In this document: one piece after another, positions 7,304 through 14,756 of the stretch | Layout: each line of letters begins with the position of its first letter | How positions within the stretch are numbered: position 1 is the first letter of the stretch | Assembly (NCBI GenBank): GCA_023410975.1 | Contig: JAEYPG010000121.1 | Coordinates: 1 to 26,769 of the forward strand | DNA from: Pseudomonadota bacterium | Lineage (GTDB): Bacteria; Pseudomonadota; Gammaproteobacteria; Burkholderiales; Burkholderiaceae_C | DNA length: 26,769 nucleotides | Reading direction: 5' to 3' | Notes under the pieces: generated by a model | What the model saw: only the letters and a program-made list of their open reading frames with translations | The model's database searches: none | What the model was told of the DNA's origin: nothing | Translations under genes and position numbers: made by a program

Positions 7304-7900
7304 TCAAGCTACCGCCTGGGCCGCCGCCGCGTCCCTGATGCTGATGACCGATGCCCGGCTGATGCCGAAATCCCGAGCCACCTGGGAGACCGATGCCCCT
7401 TCCTGCAGCAGCCGCCGCTGGATGGTCTCCCGCTGTTGCGGCGTGGTCTTGGCGGGCCGCCCCATGTGCTTGCCCTCGGCGCGGGCGCGTGCTTGTCCAG
7501 CCTGCGTACGCTCAATGATCAGGTCCCGCTCGAAGTCCGCCACCGCTGCCAAGACCTTGACCATGAGAGCGCCCGCCGAGCTGGTGAGATTGAGCTTGCC
7601 GAGTTGCAGGACTACCAGCCGGATGCCGCGCTCCGTGAACAGTCGCACCGTCTGCTGTACGTCGATGGCATCGCGTCCGATGCGGTCGAGCTTCGTGACG
7701 ACAAGCGTGTCGCCTTCCTCCATGCTGTCCAGCAGCCTGACGAAGCCGGGCCTCTGCAGCGCCGGCACCGATCCGGATACCTGCTCCTCAATGAACCGCT
7801 GATCGGGGATGCTGTAGCCGGCCTGGGCAACCTGCTCACGCTGGTTGTCAATGAGTGGTTCGACGGTAGCCACGCGGGCATAGGCAAAAACGCGGGACAT
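7304..7900 (-). CDS. Serine recombinase (resolvase/invertase family) lacking the catalytic serine
   Basis: A 198-residue protein with the full small-serine-recombinase layout. The N-terminal catalytic domain opens MSRVFAYARVATVEP and carries SGSVPALQRPGF and LVVTKLDRIGRD (Arg73 and Arg76 match the conserved active-site arginines). The long helix is VADFERDLIIERTQAGQARA. The C-terminal helix-turn-helix (about 165-190) is GASVSQVARDFGISRASVIS. The family motif is YxRVST; here it is YARVAT, so the nucleophilic serine is Ala11 (codon GCT at 7868-7870, one base from TCT). Strand cleavage should be lost while DNA binding may remain. No transposase or res-site partner gene is adjacent, so it is an orphan. 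Inverted repeats lie just upstream. Confidence 0.9.
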   Translation of the reverse strand: MSRVFAYARVATVEPLIDNQREQVAQAGYSIPDQRFIEEQVSGSVPALQRPGFVRLLDSMEEGDTLVVTKLDRIGRDAIDVQQTVRLFTERGIRLVVLQLGKLNLTSSAGALMVKVLAAVADFERDLIIERTQAGQARARAEGKHMGRPAKTTPQQRETIQRRLLQEGASVSQVARDFGISRASVISIRDAAAAQAVA

Positions 7901-8491
7901 GGGCTCTCCTCGGTGTACTGTTGGAAAGTGACGTCACTATGTCCGTTCAGTTCACCAGCCGTCAATGCCTTCGTTTCCAACGTGCTGCAGCGACACATGC
8001 CGGAAGGCGTCCAGTTTTCAAGCTGTAGGCGCCAAGGTCTTGTTCAAAGCGCGCTGCCCGGCGCCGCGTGCTCTTGCCGTGCCCCGGGCACCCGAGCGTA
8101 GCCCTGCGCCTGACATGGGAGCACTTGCTGGTCAGATCGCGCGACAGCATGAATTGCCCCTTGTAGATCAGCCGATTGAGGCGGCGCGCTCCACCCTATG
8201 GCCGGTTCCCTTGAATCTTCGTACTGCGCCCTGGAGCCGCCACGACGAGCAGCGACCGGTGCTCTGGGCTTGGAAATGGATGGACCGGGCCGACGGCGAC
8301 AAGGGGCTGCCCGTGTTGGCCGGTTACGCGCAAACTGCTTTCGCACCGGGTGAATTCGGTGCGCAGGATGAAGCGTGACAACTTATGGGATGGCGGTACC
8401 GAGCGTAGGCAGGACTGGCGCTGAAAACTCGCCAAGCGGCCATCGACTATGTGAAATGTAGTTGCTGATCAACCACAGGCTGCTGAAGAAA
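7901..8491. other. Gene-free stretch upstream of the recombinase
   Basis: No convincing gene is seen in 591 bp. A short minus-strand frame around 8100-8170 looks somewhat protein-like but is stopped at once upstream, so at most it is a decayed remnant. Structures seen are the recombinase-proximal repeats (7920-7981), a 13-bp palindrome GTGCCCCGGGCAC (8079-8091) and a hairpin of CGCACCG (8342-8348) with CGGTGCG (8357-8363). Confidence 0.45.
7920..7981. promoter_or_regulatory. Inverted repeats upstream of recombinase (candidate binding/recombination site)
   Basis: GTTGGAAA (7920-7927) is the exact reverse complement of TTTCCAAC (7974-7981), 46 bp apart. Between them lies a perfect 12-bp palindrome AGTGACGTCACT (7927-7938). 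The block begins 20 bp upstream of the recombinase start. Serine recombinases bind inverted 12-bp-type motifs and often repress their own promoter, so this is a plausible res-like site or operator. That is inference from position and symmetry only. Confidence 0.45.
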
Positions 8492-9118
8492 TCAGCGCAT
8501 CAAACCGAAAGCGTGTGTGGCGAGCAGCGCCATGACATAGAGCACCAAGGCGGCGCAGAGGCTCGAACCCGACTCGAAGAACTTGCGGGGCGCCAGCCAC
8601 TCGGCACGCAGCTTGGCCACGTTCGACCGGAACACCAGCCGCTTGCTCGGATCCGCGACTGCCTGGTTGATGAGGGCCAATCCGTTGTCAAAGTGCTTGT
8701 TGAGCGCATCTTGATAGCGCCGCATGCGAACCAACAGCCATACGGCCAGAACCGCAATGGTGGCCAGGAATGCCCAGTCTTGAAGGTTGAGCAGCAGGTG
8801 CCCGGCACTGGCAGGAATAAGAAGGCAACCTACCGCCGCCAGAACAAGCACTGCTGCTTCCCGGTGGTGAGGCTTCCGATACGCCTGTGCCGTGCTCTTC
8901 AGAGCTTGAAGTTCCCTCTCGATTCCGAACGCTTCACCCGGGAGCGCAGCTTTCGAGGACGTGGCTTGCGTAGTGAGGCCAGAACGAGTTGGGGCGGAGG
9001 CAGTGGCGCCATCGGTGCGCAGGCGCTGACTGTGTAGGCCCTCGGGATTCCGATTCGGCTTCTTCTTGGACGGTTTGCGATGCTTTGGGCGCCCGGCACG
9101 GCCTGCGTTCACTTGCAT
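8492..9118 (-). CDS. Hypothetical membrane protein
   Basis: A 208-residue protein. The N-terminal 30 residues are strongly basic (KHRKPSKKKPNRNPEG), followed by a polar region to about 85. Three hydrophobic segments follow: AAVLVLAAVGCLLIPASAG (about 88-106), WAFLATIAVLAVWLLV (about 114-129) and LCAALVLYVMALLATHAFGL (about 187-206). A soluble, charged stretch lies between the second and third. It is predicted to sit in the inner membrane; I recognise no family. The ATG at 9116-9118 has no clear ribosome-binding site, so a shorter start is possible. No same-strand neighbour is close. Confidence 0.55.
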   Translation of the reverse strand: MQVNAGRAGRPKHRKPSKKKPNRNPEGLHSQRLRTDGATASAPTRSGLTTQATSSKAALPGEAFGIERELQALKSTAQAYRKPHHREAAVLVLAAVGCLLIPASAGHLLLNLQDWAFLATIAVLAVWLLVRMRRYQDALNKHFDNGLALINQAVADPSKRLVFRSNVAKLRAEWLAPRKFFESGSSLCAALVLYVMALLATHAFGLMR

Positions 9119-9617
9119 GATTCGTTCACGTCATTCAACGGGCGGACATTGGACAAGGTGTTGTGATCCCTGGTGTCGCATGCCCGTGCCCGAAAGGCCA
9201 CGTCACCTGCTACCGGCTCGACGGTCACAAACCGCTCAGAGCCACCATTGTGCCGCCGTTTGCCTTACGCCGTTCGCAGACCACCGAAACCAGCCCGCCA
9301 CATTCCCTTCAATCTGGTCGGGAAACCAGCTTTCCATACGTCATATACCATCATCATTTACGTTGCGGATGCAACGTAGATCTTCCAGGCGGCGTTTGTT
9401 GATCGAGCACTTTCCGATGCGCGCGTGCAGTCGCGTCAATCGGTGCATATCTAAAGCGGTTGCGCTTGCAACAGGCCTCCCATCGCCGACAGAGTAAATG
9501 TACTGCCGCACGCTTGCCCAATAGCGTTCCGGTGTGCATGCCAGTTTGCAAAGCGATGAATCCCCGCAAGCGCTGTTGAGTGGCCCTACCGTGTTGAAGT
9601 CGGTAGTCGAGAAGCAC
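9119..9617. other. Gene-free stretch with one hairpin
   Basis: No gene is supported in 499 bp. Base composition is closer to even than in the flanking coding DNA. The hairpin at 9359-9378 is the only structure noticed: TACGTTGC, loop GGAT, GCAACGTA. No T tract is next to it on either strand. Confidence 0.45.
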
Positions 9618-9824
9618 CTATTGCACGGCTTCAACAGTGGGTGCGCCGTAGGTGCGTCCGATGAAGACGCGCGCAAACAAGTAATCATTGCGCGCAAGAT
9701 CGCTCAAGGTATCGAGGTCCACGTTGCCTTTGGCGTCACATGGGAAGGCGTAGGCGCGTCGCTGGTCGGACACGGTGCGGAAGCACAACTCGTGCTTCGG
9801 CTGGGTGATCGTGGAGGCGTTCAT
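9618..9824 (-). CDS. Conserved small hypothetical protein (68 aa)
   Basis: The product reads MNASTITQPKHELCFRTVSD, then QRRAYAFPCDAKGNVDLDTL, SDLARNDYLFARVFIGR and a short tail. I recall short proteins with the same FxC.A.G.VDLD and R..Y..AR..IGR pattern in Burkholderiales; none has a known function to my knowledge. The ATG at 9822-9824 is preceded by AAAGGAG at about 6 bp, which decides it over the open frame further upstream. It is soluble, with no signal peptide, and is transcribed away from the porin gene. Confidence 0.7.
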   Translation of the reverse strand: MNASTITQPKHELCFRTVSDQRRAYAFPCDAKGNVDLDTLSDLARNDYLFARVFIGRTYGAPTVEAVQ

Positions 9825-10573
9825 GTTGTGCTCCTTTCTACATCGAGGCCGAGTCAGTTGATGGGCTAAAGACTCATTTCCAATCGCGTTCCTAAATAGA
9901 CAGAACCCCAAGGGGTGCTGGCCGCATATCCCATGAAGTTTTGCAGCAGTTGGCGTATGTCAATGGACTTGTTCGGAAAAATTCCTCAAGCATGATTCAC
10001 CTACAGCGAGCAAGAATCTTGGCGGTCCACTTGGGACGCATCCAGATATTGCCGGCAGTCTTCTATCCGGTCGATTGAGTTAAATTTCCTCTGACTTGAA
10101 GAGATGGTAAAGCCGCTGCGTAAACAGAGTGACGAATGCCCCAGGTGCCTGCCGAGCAAGCTAAAGGCTTGTCGCCTGCAGCCGCTCGTGTCTGGCCGCA
10201 AGGCCCTTCATATGCGCCTCGGCCAGACACGATTAGATGACTTGGGGCAGTGCACCTGCGGTCGTCCCCGTTCTGCAACGCGGATGGCACTCGTGGGTCT
10301 TGGTGCCAGCTCTCAACGACTGCGCAAGCTCCTGTACCCGTTCCTCACGCGAGGCTTAACCGCTTACTCAAGCCTCAAGCACTTTTTTTCAATGGACGCT
10401 GCAGCGAGACACAGACAATATTTCAGTGCGCCGTCATCCCCAATGGGCGCTGCGGCGACGCACGGACAATGCCTATCCGTGTGTACACAAAGTCCAGACG
10501 GAAAAATGTGATCCAAAATTCGGAGGATCATGGTTTCCGGCGTGCCACGATAACGGGTTATGGAGACAAATCA
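9825..10573. other. Long gene-free stretch upstream of the porin
   Basis: In 749 bp I see no supported gene. A plus-strand open frame from 10104 to 10511 has poor protein character. The stretch holds the two 30-bp imperfect direct repeats at 10390-10470 and a 10-bp palindrome TGTGTACACA (10480-10489), about 85 bp before the porin start. It is probably a long regulatory or leader region. Confidence 0.5.
10390..10470. repeat. Two 30-bp imperfect direct repeats upstream of porin
   Basis: 10390-10419 and 10441-10470 agree at 25 of 30 positions; both start CAATGG and end GACAAT. They are 51 bp apart start to start, close to five helical turns, and end about 100 bp before the porin start. They may be regulator-binding sites or a leader-RNA duplication. 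Confidence 0.55.
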
Positions 10574-11782
10574 ATGAAGCTGCCAAGCGCCTCTCTGGTG
10601 TTCCGGGCCCCGCCAATGGAAAATTGCATGAGAGCGACAAGATCAAGAATCGTCAACCCACTTCTCGTGGCGGCGTCAGTTGCAGTGGCTGGCCCGGCGT
10701 GGTCGCAAGACGAGGATGTAGAGCAGAAGGGAAGCAAAGGCATCGGCAATATCACGCTCTATGGAGCGGTCGATATGGGGGTTGAGGCGGTGAGTGGCAG
10801 ATCTCCCACGACTAACGGCCAGCAAGACACCAGTTTCCGGGCCAGCAATGGAATCTCCACACCGCATTTTGGATTTCGCGGCAGCGAAGACCTGGGTGGG
10901 GGACTGAGGGTGGCGTTTAACCTGGAAAACAGTTTTGCGCCTGACACCGGTGCGCTGGGCCACGGCGGGCGGCTGTTCGGACGGCAGGCATGGGTCAGTT
11001 TGTCCGGCCGGTTCGGCACGGTGCGCCTGGGCCGACAGTACACGATGTTTCGCTACGGCTTTGAAGACGCCAATCCATTCGGGTATGGCAACCACGGCCT
11101 GCGATTGGTGGACGAGAGGATTTCCAATCCGCGGGTTGACAATTCCGTCAGCTATCTCGGCAAGTGGGGACCCGTCAGTGCAGGGGCGAATTACAGCTTT
11201 GGAAGGGATGCCTTGGCCGGCAACAGTACGGTTGCCACCAATTGCCCGGGAGAGGCGGCAGATAAAAAGCCGTGCCGCGAGTGGTCGCTCTACACAAGAT
11301 ACGCGGTTGGTTCCTGGGCCGTAGCCACCGCCTACGAGCGGCTTTATGGCGGCACGGCAGCCACCTTCGGAGGGCTTACCTCGCCGGATCGGACCGACAC
11401 GCGCTTCGTGCTCGCCGGCTACTGGAACGTGACTGGAGGCACGAAACTGGCTGCCGGCTGGATCAAACGCAACAACGAGGGCGACGTCGCGACCCCGAAG
11501 AGCGACATGGTCTGGGTGCAAGGTGTCATCCCGTTCGGCCCGTACTCCATGGATGGAATGCTGGCCAGGCTGGATTTTGACAATTCGCCCAACAAGGCGC
11601 TGATGGTGAACGTGCGTGGCAGATACTTTTTGTCGAAGCGCACCACCCTGTACCTGACCGCCGCCCATATAAAGAACAGCGGCACACTGGCCTTGCGTGC
11701 AACTGGAAGCACGCCTGCCATTGCGCCCATGCCCGGCGGCTCGCAGAGCAGTATCATAGCAGGTATCCAGCACAGTTTCTGA
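10574..11782 (+). CDS. Outer-membrane porin, Porin_4 (Burkholderiales trimeric porin) type
   Basis: A 402-residue precursor. A signal peptide is seen with basic RATRSR at about 20-25, a hydrophobic core NPLLVAASVAVA and a probable cut after PAWSQ or AWS. The barrel then opens NITLYGAVDMGVEAV and continues FGFRGSEDLGGGLRVAFNLE, GRQAWVSLSGRFGTVRLGRQ (the conserved strand and constriction segment) and NVRGRYFLSKRTTLYL, and ends GIQHSF with the C-terminal Phe needed for outer-membrane assembly. It would form a trimeric diffusion channel for small anionic or polar solutes. The ATG at 10574 follows GGAGA at 7 bp; an ATG at 10628 would give a more normal signal-peptide length. Its position near solute-uptake genes fits outer-membrane entry, but it is separated from them by convergent transcription. 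Confidence 0.92.
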   Translation: MKLPSASLVFRAPPMENCMRATRSRIVNPLLVAASVAVAGPAWSQDEDVEQKGSKGIGNITLYGAVDMGVEAVSGRSPTTNGQQDTSFRASNGISTPHFGFRGSEDLGGGLRVAFNLENSFAPDTGALGHGGRLFGRQAWVSLSGRFGTVRLGRQYTMFRYGFEDANPFGYGNHGLRLVDERISNPRVDNSVSYLGKWGPVSAGANYSFGRDALAGNSTVATNCPGEAADKKPCREWSLYTRYAVGSWAVATAYERLYGGTAATFGGLTSPDRTDTRFVLAGYWNVTGGTKLAAGWIKRNNEGDVATPKSDMVWVQGVIPFGPYSMDGMLARLDFDNSPNKALMVNVRGRYFLSKRTTLYLTAAHIKNSGTLALRATGSTPAIAPMPGGSQSSIIAGIQHSF

Positions 11783-11923
11783 ATCGGCGTCTTCCCGCCC
11801 ACGGTGGTGGCTTCCATGCCAGCGCATGCCGATGATGCGCATGCACTGGCACAAGGCTTGAATTGCAATCGCCTTACTCCAGTTGCGATTGCCAATGAAG
11901 TATTTCATTCAGGTCGAGTCTTT

Positions 11924-11947
11924 CGACAAGTTCGGAAGAACTTGTCG
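11924..11947. terminator. Strong hairpin with GGAA loop between convergent genes
   Basis: CGACAAGTTC (11924-11933) pairs perfectly with GAACTTGTCG (11938-11947) around GGAA, a GNRA-type tetraloop. A second inverted repeat follows: AGCCCCGCT (11949-11957) with AGCGGGGCT (11997-12005), then TTGTTT. The block lies between the ends of the porin and the solute-binding gene, so it probably ends or protects both transcripts. The lack of a T tract right after the first stem is against a classic intrinsic terminator. Confidence 0.5.
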
Positions 11948-12031
11948 GAGCCCCGCTACGACATTCGAGTGCCTGCCCTTCGACCCGCCTACGGTGAGCG
12001 GGGCTTGTTTCACGCTCGACGGAAAGAGGAA

Positions 12032-13051
12032 TCAACCCAGCCATTTCGCTGCGGCTTTGGCGGCCGACATGTCGGCCACTGCGGCAATGGGCTGCATGCG
12101 CTTGAGGGCACCCAGGCCAATGTACATGTGCTGCAGATAAGCGATGTCCTCGTCGCTCAGCGACAGGTTCTTGGAGTAAGGGCGCTGCACCTGGTTGAAA
12201 TCCCAGATGGCCTGTGCCGAGGCAGGGTCAAATTGCTTCTGGGCGCGCTTGCGTGCCGCGAAGAAAGCGTCATGGGCCGCGGGCGACATCAGGTAGTCGT
12301 AGAGCGCTCCATGGGCGGCCATGACCGCGACCATGGCCTCGTGTTTGTCCCTGAGCGCGGAATCGGAAGCGTAGGCCATCTGAAACGTGCATTTGGGCAG
12401 CGCCTGCCAGAGGTTGCCTTCGCTGATGGTCGCCAGCCCATCCTGGTCGTTCAGATGCGAGATGCTCGAACAGCAGGCATCAGCCTCGCCCTTCACGACC
12501 GCGTCATAACACTGGTCGTTGCTTCCACGGTCGACGAAATTCACCTGTGAAGCATCGATGCCCTTTTCCTTCAGCAACTGCAGCATCAGCGCATGCAGCA
12601 GGCCCAGGGTTGGGCCGACCGCCACCGTTTTGCCCTTCAGGTCGGCAAGCGTCCTGATGCCATTGGGTTTGGCAAAAACTGTCAGCGCGCACTTTTTCAT
12701 GCCGGCGCCAACGATCTTGACGTTGGCGCCTTGCTCAATTCGAGACAGCACCATGTTGTACCCCGATACCAAGCAGATATCCGCAGCGCCGGTAGCGATG
12801 GCATCGAAAGGGCCGGTGGCGCCGGGAGCCTGGACAATGAGTGCATTGGCGCCGAATTGCTTGAAATAGCCTAGCTGGTCCATTAGGGCATTCAGCGTGG
12901 CGTTCTCCAGTCCCGGGTTGGTCACGATCCTGATCTGGGTGGCGGTGGATCGCGCAATATGCGGGGTGGCGAGTCCGCCCGCGGCCACACCCAGCCCGAA
13001 AAGGCCGGAGTTGCGCAAGAAGCGGCGTCGGTTGAGCATTTGAGCCATCAT
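12032..13051 (-). CDS. ABC-type solute-binding protein, NMT1/SsuA-like, Tat-exported
   Basis: A 339-residue protein. The N-terminus has a twin-arginine signal (NRRRFLRNSG followed by LFGLGVAAGGLA). The mature part begins QIRIVTNPGLENATLNALMD and has YFKQFGANALIV, GAADICLVSGYNMVLSRIEQ, IRTLADLKGKTVAVGPTLGL and VNFVDRGSNDQCYDAVVKGE, the pattern of periplasmic binding proteins for nitrate/sulfonate/thiamine-precursor-type ABC importers. No permease or ATPase gene is adjacent, so it is an orphan and the ligand is unknown. GGAGG lies 6 bp before the ATG at 13051, deciding the start over a TTG one codon earlier. It converges on the porin and is divergent from the Bug receptor at 13531. Confidence 0.82.
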   Translation of the reverse strand: MMAQMLNRRRFLRNSGLFGLGVAAGGLATPHIARSTATQIRIVTNPGLENATLNALMDQLGYFKQFGANALIVQAPGATGPFDAIATGAADICLVSGYNMVLSRIEQGANVKIVGAGMKKCALTVFAKPNGIRTLADLKGKTVAVGPTLGLLHALMLQLLKEKGIDASQVNFVDRGSNDQCYDAVVKGEADACCSSISHLNDQDGLATISEGNLWQALPKCTFQMAYASDSALRDKHEAMVAVMAAHGALYDYLMSPAAHDAFFAARKRAQKQFDPASAQAIWDFNQVQRPYSKNLSLSDEDIAYLQHMYIGLGALKRMQPIAAVADMSAAKAAAKWLG

Positions 13052-13530
13052 CAATCTCCTCCTTTGGTTCTGGCCGCGAAGGTCAATCGTCGAAAACCCC
13101 CTCGTTGGCAGCCACTACAGGCTAGCCCCCTGCAATGCAGGGTGCCAATTCAAAATCATGCGTTGGCGATCGAATGTCCTGCCGCGGCCCGTGGGCTGGC
13201 GGCTTGGCGGCACGGGAAAGGTGGCAAATATCCGCGGACTCGGGGTTAACCCTTTGACTCCAGATCGCTGCATCCGCCGTTTCGATGCCGGGTTGGCTGG
13301 GGGCACATCAATTCTTCTCCGCGGTCATTCGAATCGATTCCCCTGTACCCGCGCCGTTCGGCTCAGCACCTAAGATCAACCCACGTTCCGAGCGTGACGG
13401 GCCGGCCTCGCGGCGGGCCTGGAACGCCGCAGGAAGGCCGGTGTGAAGAAGGCGTCCGGATTGCTGCATACGGAAAAGAGGAAAAGTTGGAATGGCAATT
13501 TTTTCCTTGACGACTACTAAAGGAGACAAG
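13052..13530. other. Divergent intergenic region between two receptor genes
   Basis: A 479-bp stretch with no supported gene. It should hold the promoters of both divergent receptor genes. Symmetric elements seen are a 15-bp palindrome CCCTGCAATGCAGGG (13128-13142) and GGGTTAACCC (13243-13252). No convincing -35/-10 pair could be fixed by eye. Confidence 0.5.
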
Positions 13531-14568
13531 ATGGAAACGGGTATTACGCGTCGAACGGCAATGTCCGGTTTGGCATTTGCAGCCGCCGCGATGGTCGTCG
13601 GTCCGGCTTTTGGCCAGTCGGTCGAAAATTTCTATCGCGGCAAAACCCTGACACTTCTTGTCAGCGCGGACGCAGGCACGCCGACCGACCTGGTTGCGCG
13701 TCAATTTGCGCGATTCTTCGTGAAATACATTCCCGGACAACCCAAGGCCATTGTGATGAACGTCGCTGGTGCGGGGGGAATGGTCGCAGCAGCCTCGCTC
13801 CAGTCCAGGCAGCCGAGTGACGGCACCGTGGTGGGATTCCTGCAGCGCAATAATCTCTATGTTCCATTGCTGGAGCCCAGGCAGGGCGGCTTTGACCCGC
13901 GCAAGGTCAGGTGGCTCGGCAGTCTCGACAAGGTTCAATACTGTCTTGTTGCGATGACCCGCTCGGGCGTGACCACGGCGGATGATCTCTTCAAGAAAAA
14001 GATGACCATTGGTGCGACTGGTTTTTCCAATGAGAACCGGACGTTGCCCGCGCTGCTCAACGAGCAGCTGGGTACCAAGATGAATATTGTCCCCGGCTAC
14101 ACGGGGCGCGGCGAAGTTTATCTGGCGATGCAGCGCGGTGAAGTCGATGGCTGGGCGCCGACTCTTGACGGCCTGAAGGAGGGCGAGGCGGCGAAAATGC
14201 TCTCCGACGGCAAGATGAAGGTGCTGCTGCACCTGGGCTGGAAAAGCCCGCCGGAATTCCCGGACGTCCCGAACCTGAGCACTTACGTCACCAAGCCGGA
14301 GGTCAAGGCGCTGTTCGACTTTTTCCTGGCGCCGTTCGAGGCGGGGAGGCCCATTGCGGTGCCCAAGGATGTGCCTCAAGACCGGGTCGATGCGCTGCGC
14401 ACGGCTTTCTCGAAGACAGTCACCGATCCCGAGTTCACCGCGGCGCTCAAGAGCCAGGGTTTCCCGATCGATCCCATCGACGGGGGCGCGGTGGAACAGA
14501 TCGTCAATAAATTGTTTGCCACGCCCAAGTCGGAGCTCGATATCGCACGCAAGGTGCGGAATCTTTGA
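13531..14568 (+). CDS. Bug/TctC-type periplasmic receptor (divergent member)
   Basis: A 345-residue protein with a Tat-like signal (TRRTAMSGLAFAAAAMVVG, probable cut after AFGQ). The mature start FYRGKTLTLLVSADAGTPTD aligns with the ligand-loop region of tripartite tricarboxylate transporter receptors but lacks the usual PGGxxD motif. NVAGAGGMVAA, QRGEVDGWAPTLDGL and the C-terminal TDPEFTAALKSQGFPIDPID are typical. It should bind an organic acid for TctAB-type uptake; the ligand is unknown. AAAGGAG lies 5 bp before ATG 13531, preferred over an in-frame ATG at 13492. A good terminator follows, so it probably forms its own transcript upstream of the amidohydrolase-TctAB run. Confidence 0.82.
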   Translation: METGITRRTAMSGLAFAAAAMVVGPAFGQSVENFYRGKTLTLLVSADAGTPTDLVARQFARFFVKYIPGQPKAIVMNVAGAGGMVAAASLQSRQPSDGTVVGFLQRNNLYVPLLEPRQGGFDPRKVRWLGSLDKVQYCLVAMTRSGVTTADDLFKKKMTIGATGFSNENRTLPALLNEQLGTKMNIVPGYTGRGEVYLAMQRGEVDGWAPTLDGLKEGEAAKMLSDGKMKVLLHLGWKSPPEFPDVPNLSTYVTKPEVKALFDFFLAPFEAGRPIAVPKDVPQDRVDALRTAFSKTVTDPEFTAALKSQGFPIDPIDGGAVEQIVNKLFATPKSELDIARKVRNL

Positions 14569-14585
14569 TCCTGGATGACGTGCTC

Positions 14586-14620
14586 AAAGGCGCGGATAAC
14601 GGTCCCGTTGCCGCGCTTTT
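14586..14620 (+). terminator. Intrinsic terminator after the first Bug receptor gene
   Basis: AAAGGCGCGG (14586-14595) pairs with CCGCGCTTTT (14611-14620) over ten positions with one G-U pair. The interior AACG/CGTT (14598-14609) forms a further stem on the same axis. The right arm ends in four T. It lies 17 bp after the stop at 14568 and 136 bp before the amidohydrolase start. Confidence 0.75.
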
Positions 14621-14756
14621 CGACTGCCTATCGCACTCCCGACGGAATCATCACGTGCGCCCCGCACTTGCGAAAGGGCAGGTCTAGGCGCGCGTGCATG
14701 CCGTTATTTCCAAACGGCTGTCAGCAGATTATCAAACCACCAGAAGGCCCATTTCC

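Noticed and set aside
7028..8101. 357-codon plus-strand frame opposite the recombinase
   Set aside because: It is antisense to a well-defined serine recombinase and has no protein character outside it.
10104..10511. 135-codon frame upstream of the porin
   Set aside because: Weak codon character, no ribosome-binding site and no motif; it overlaps the direct repeats.
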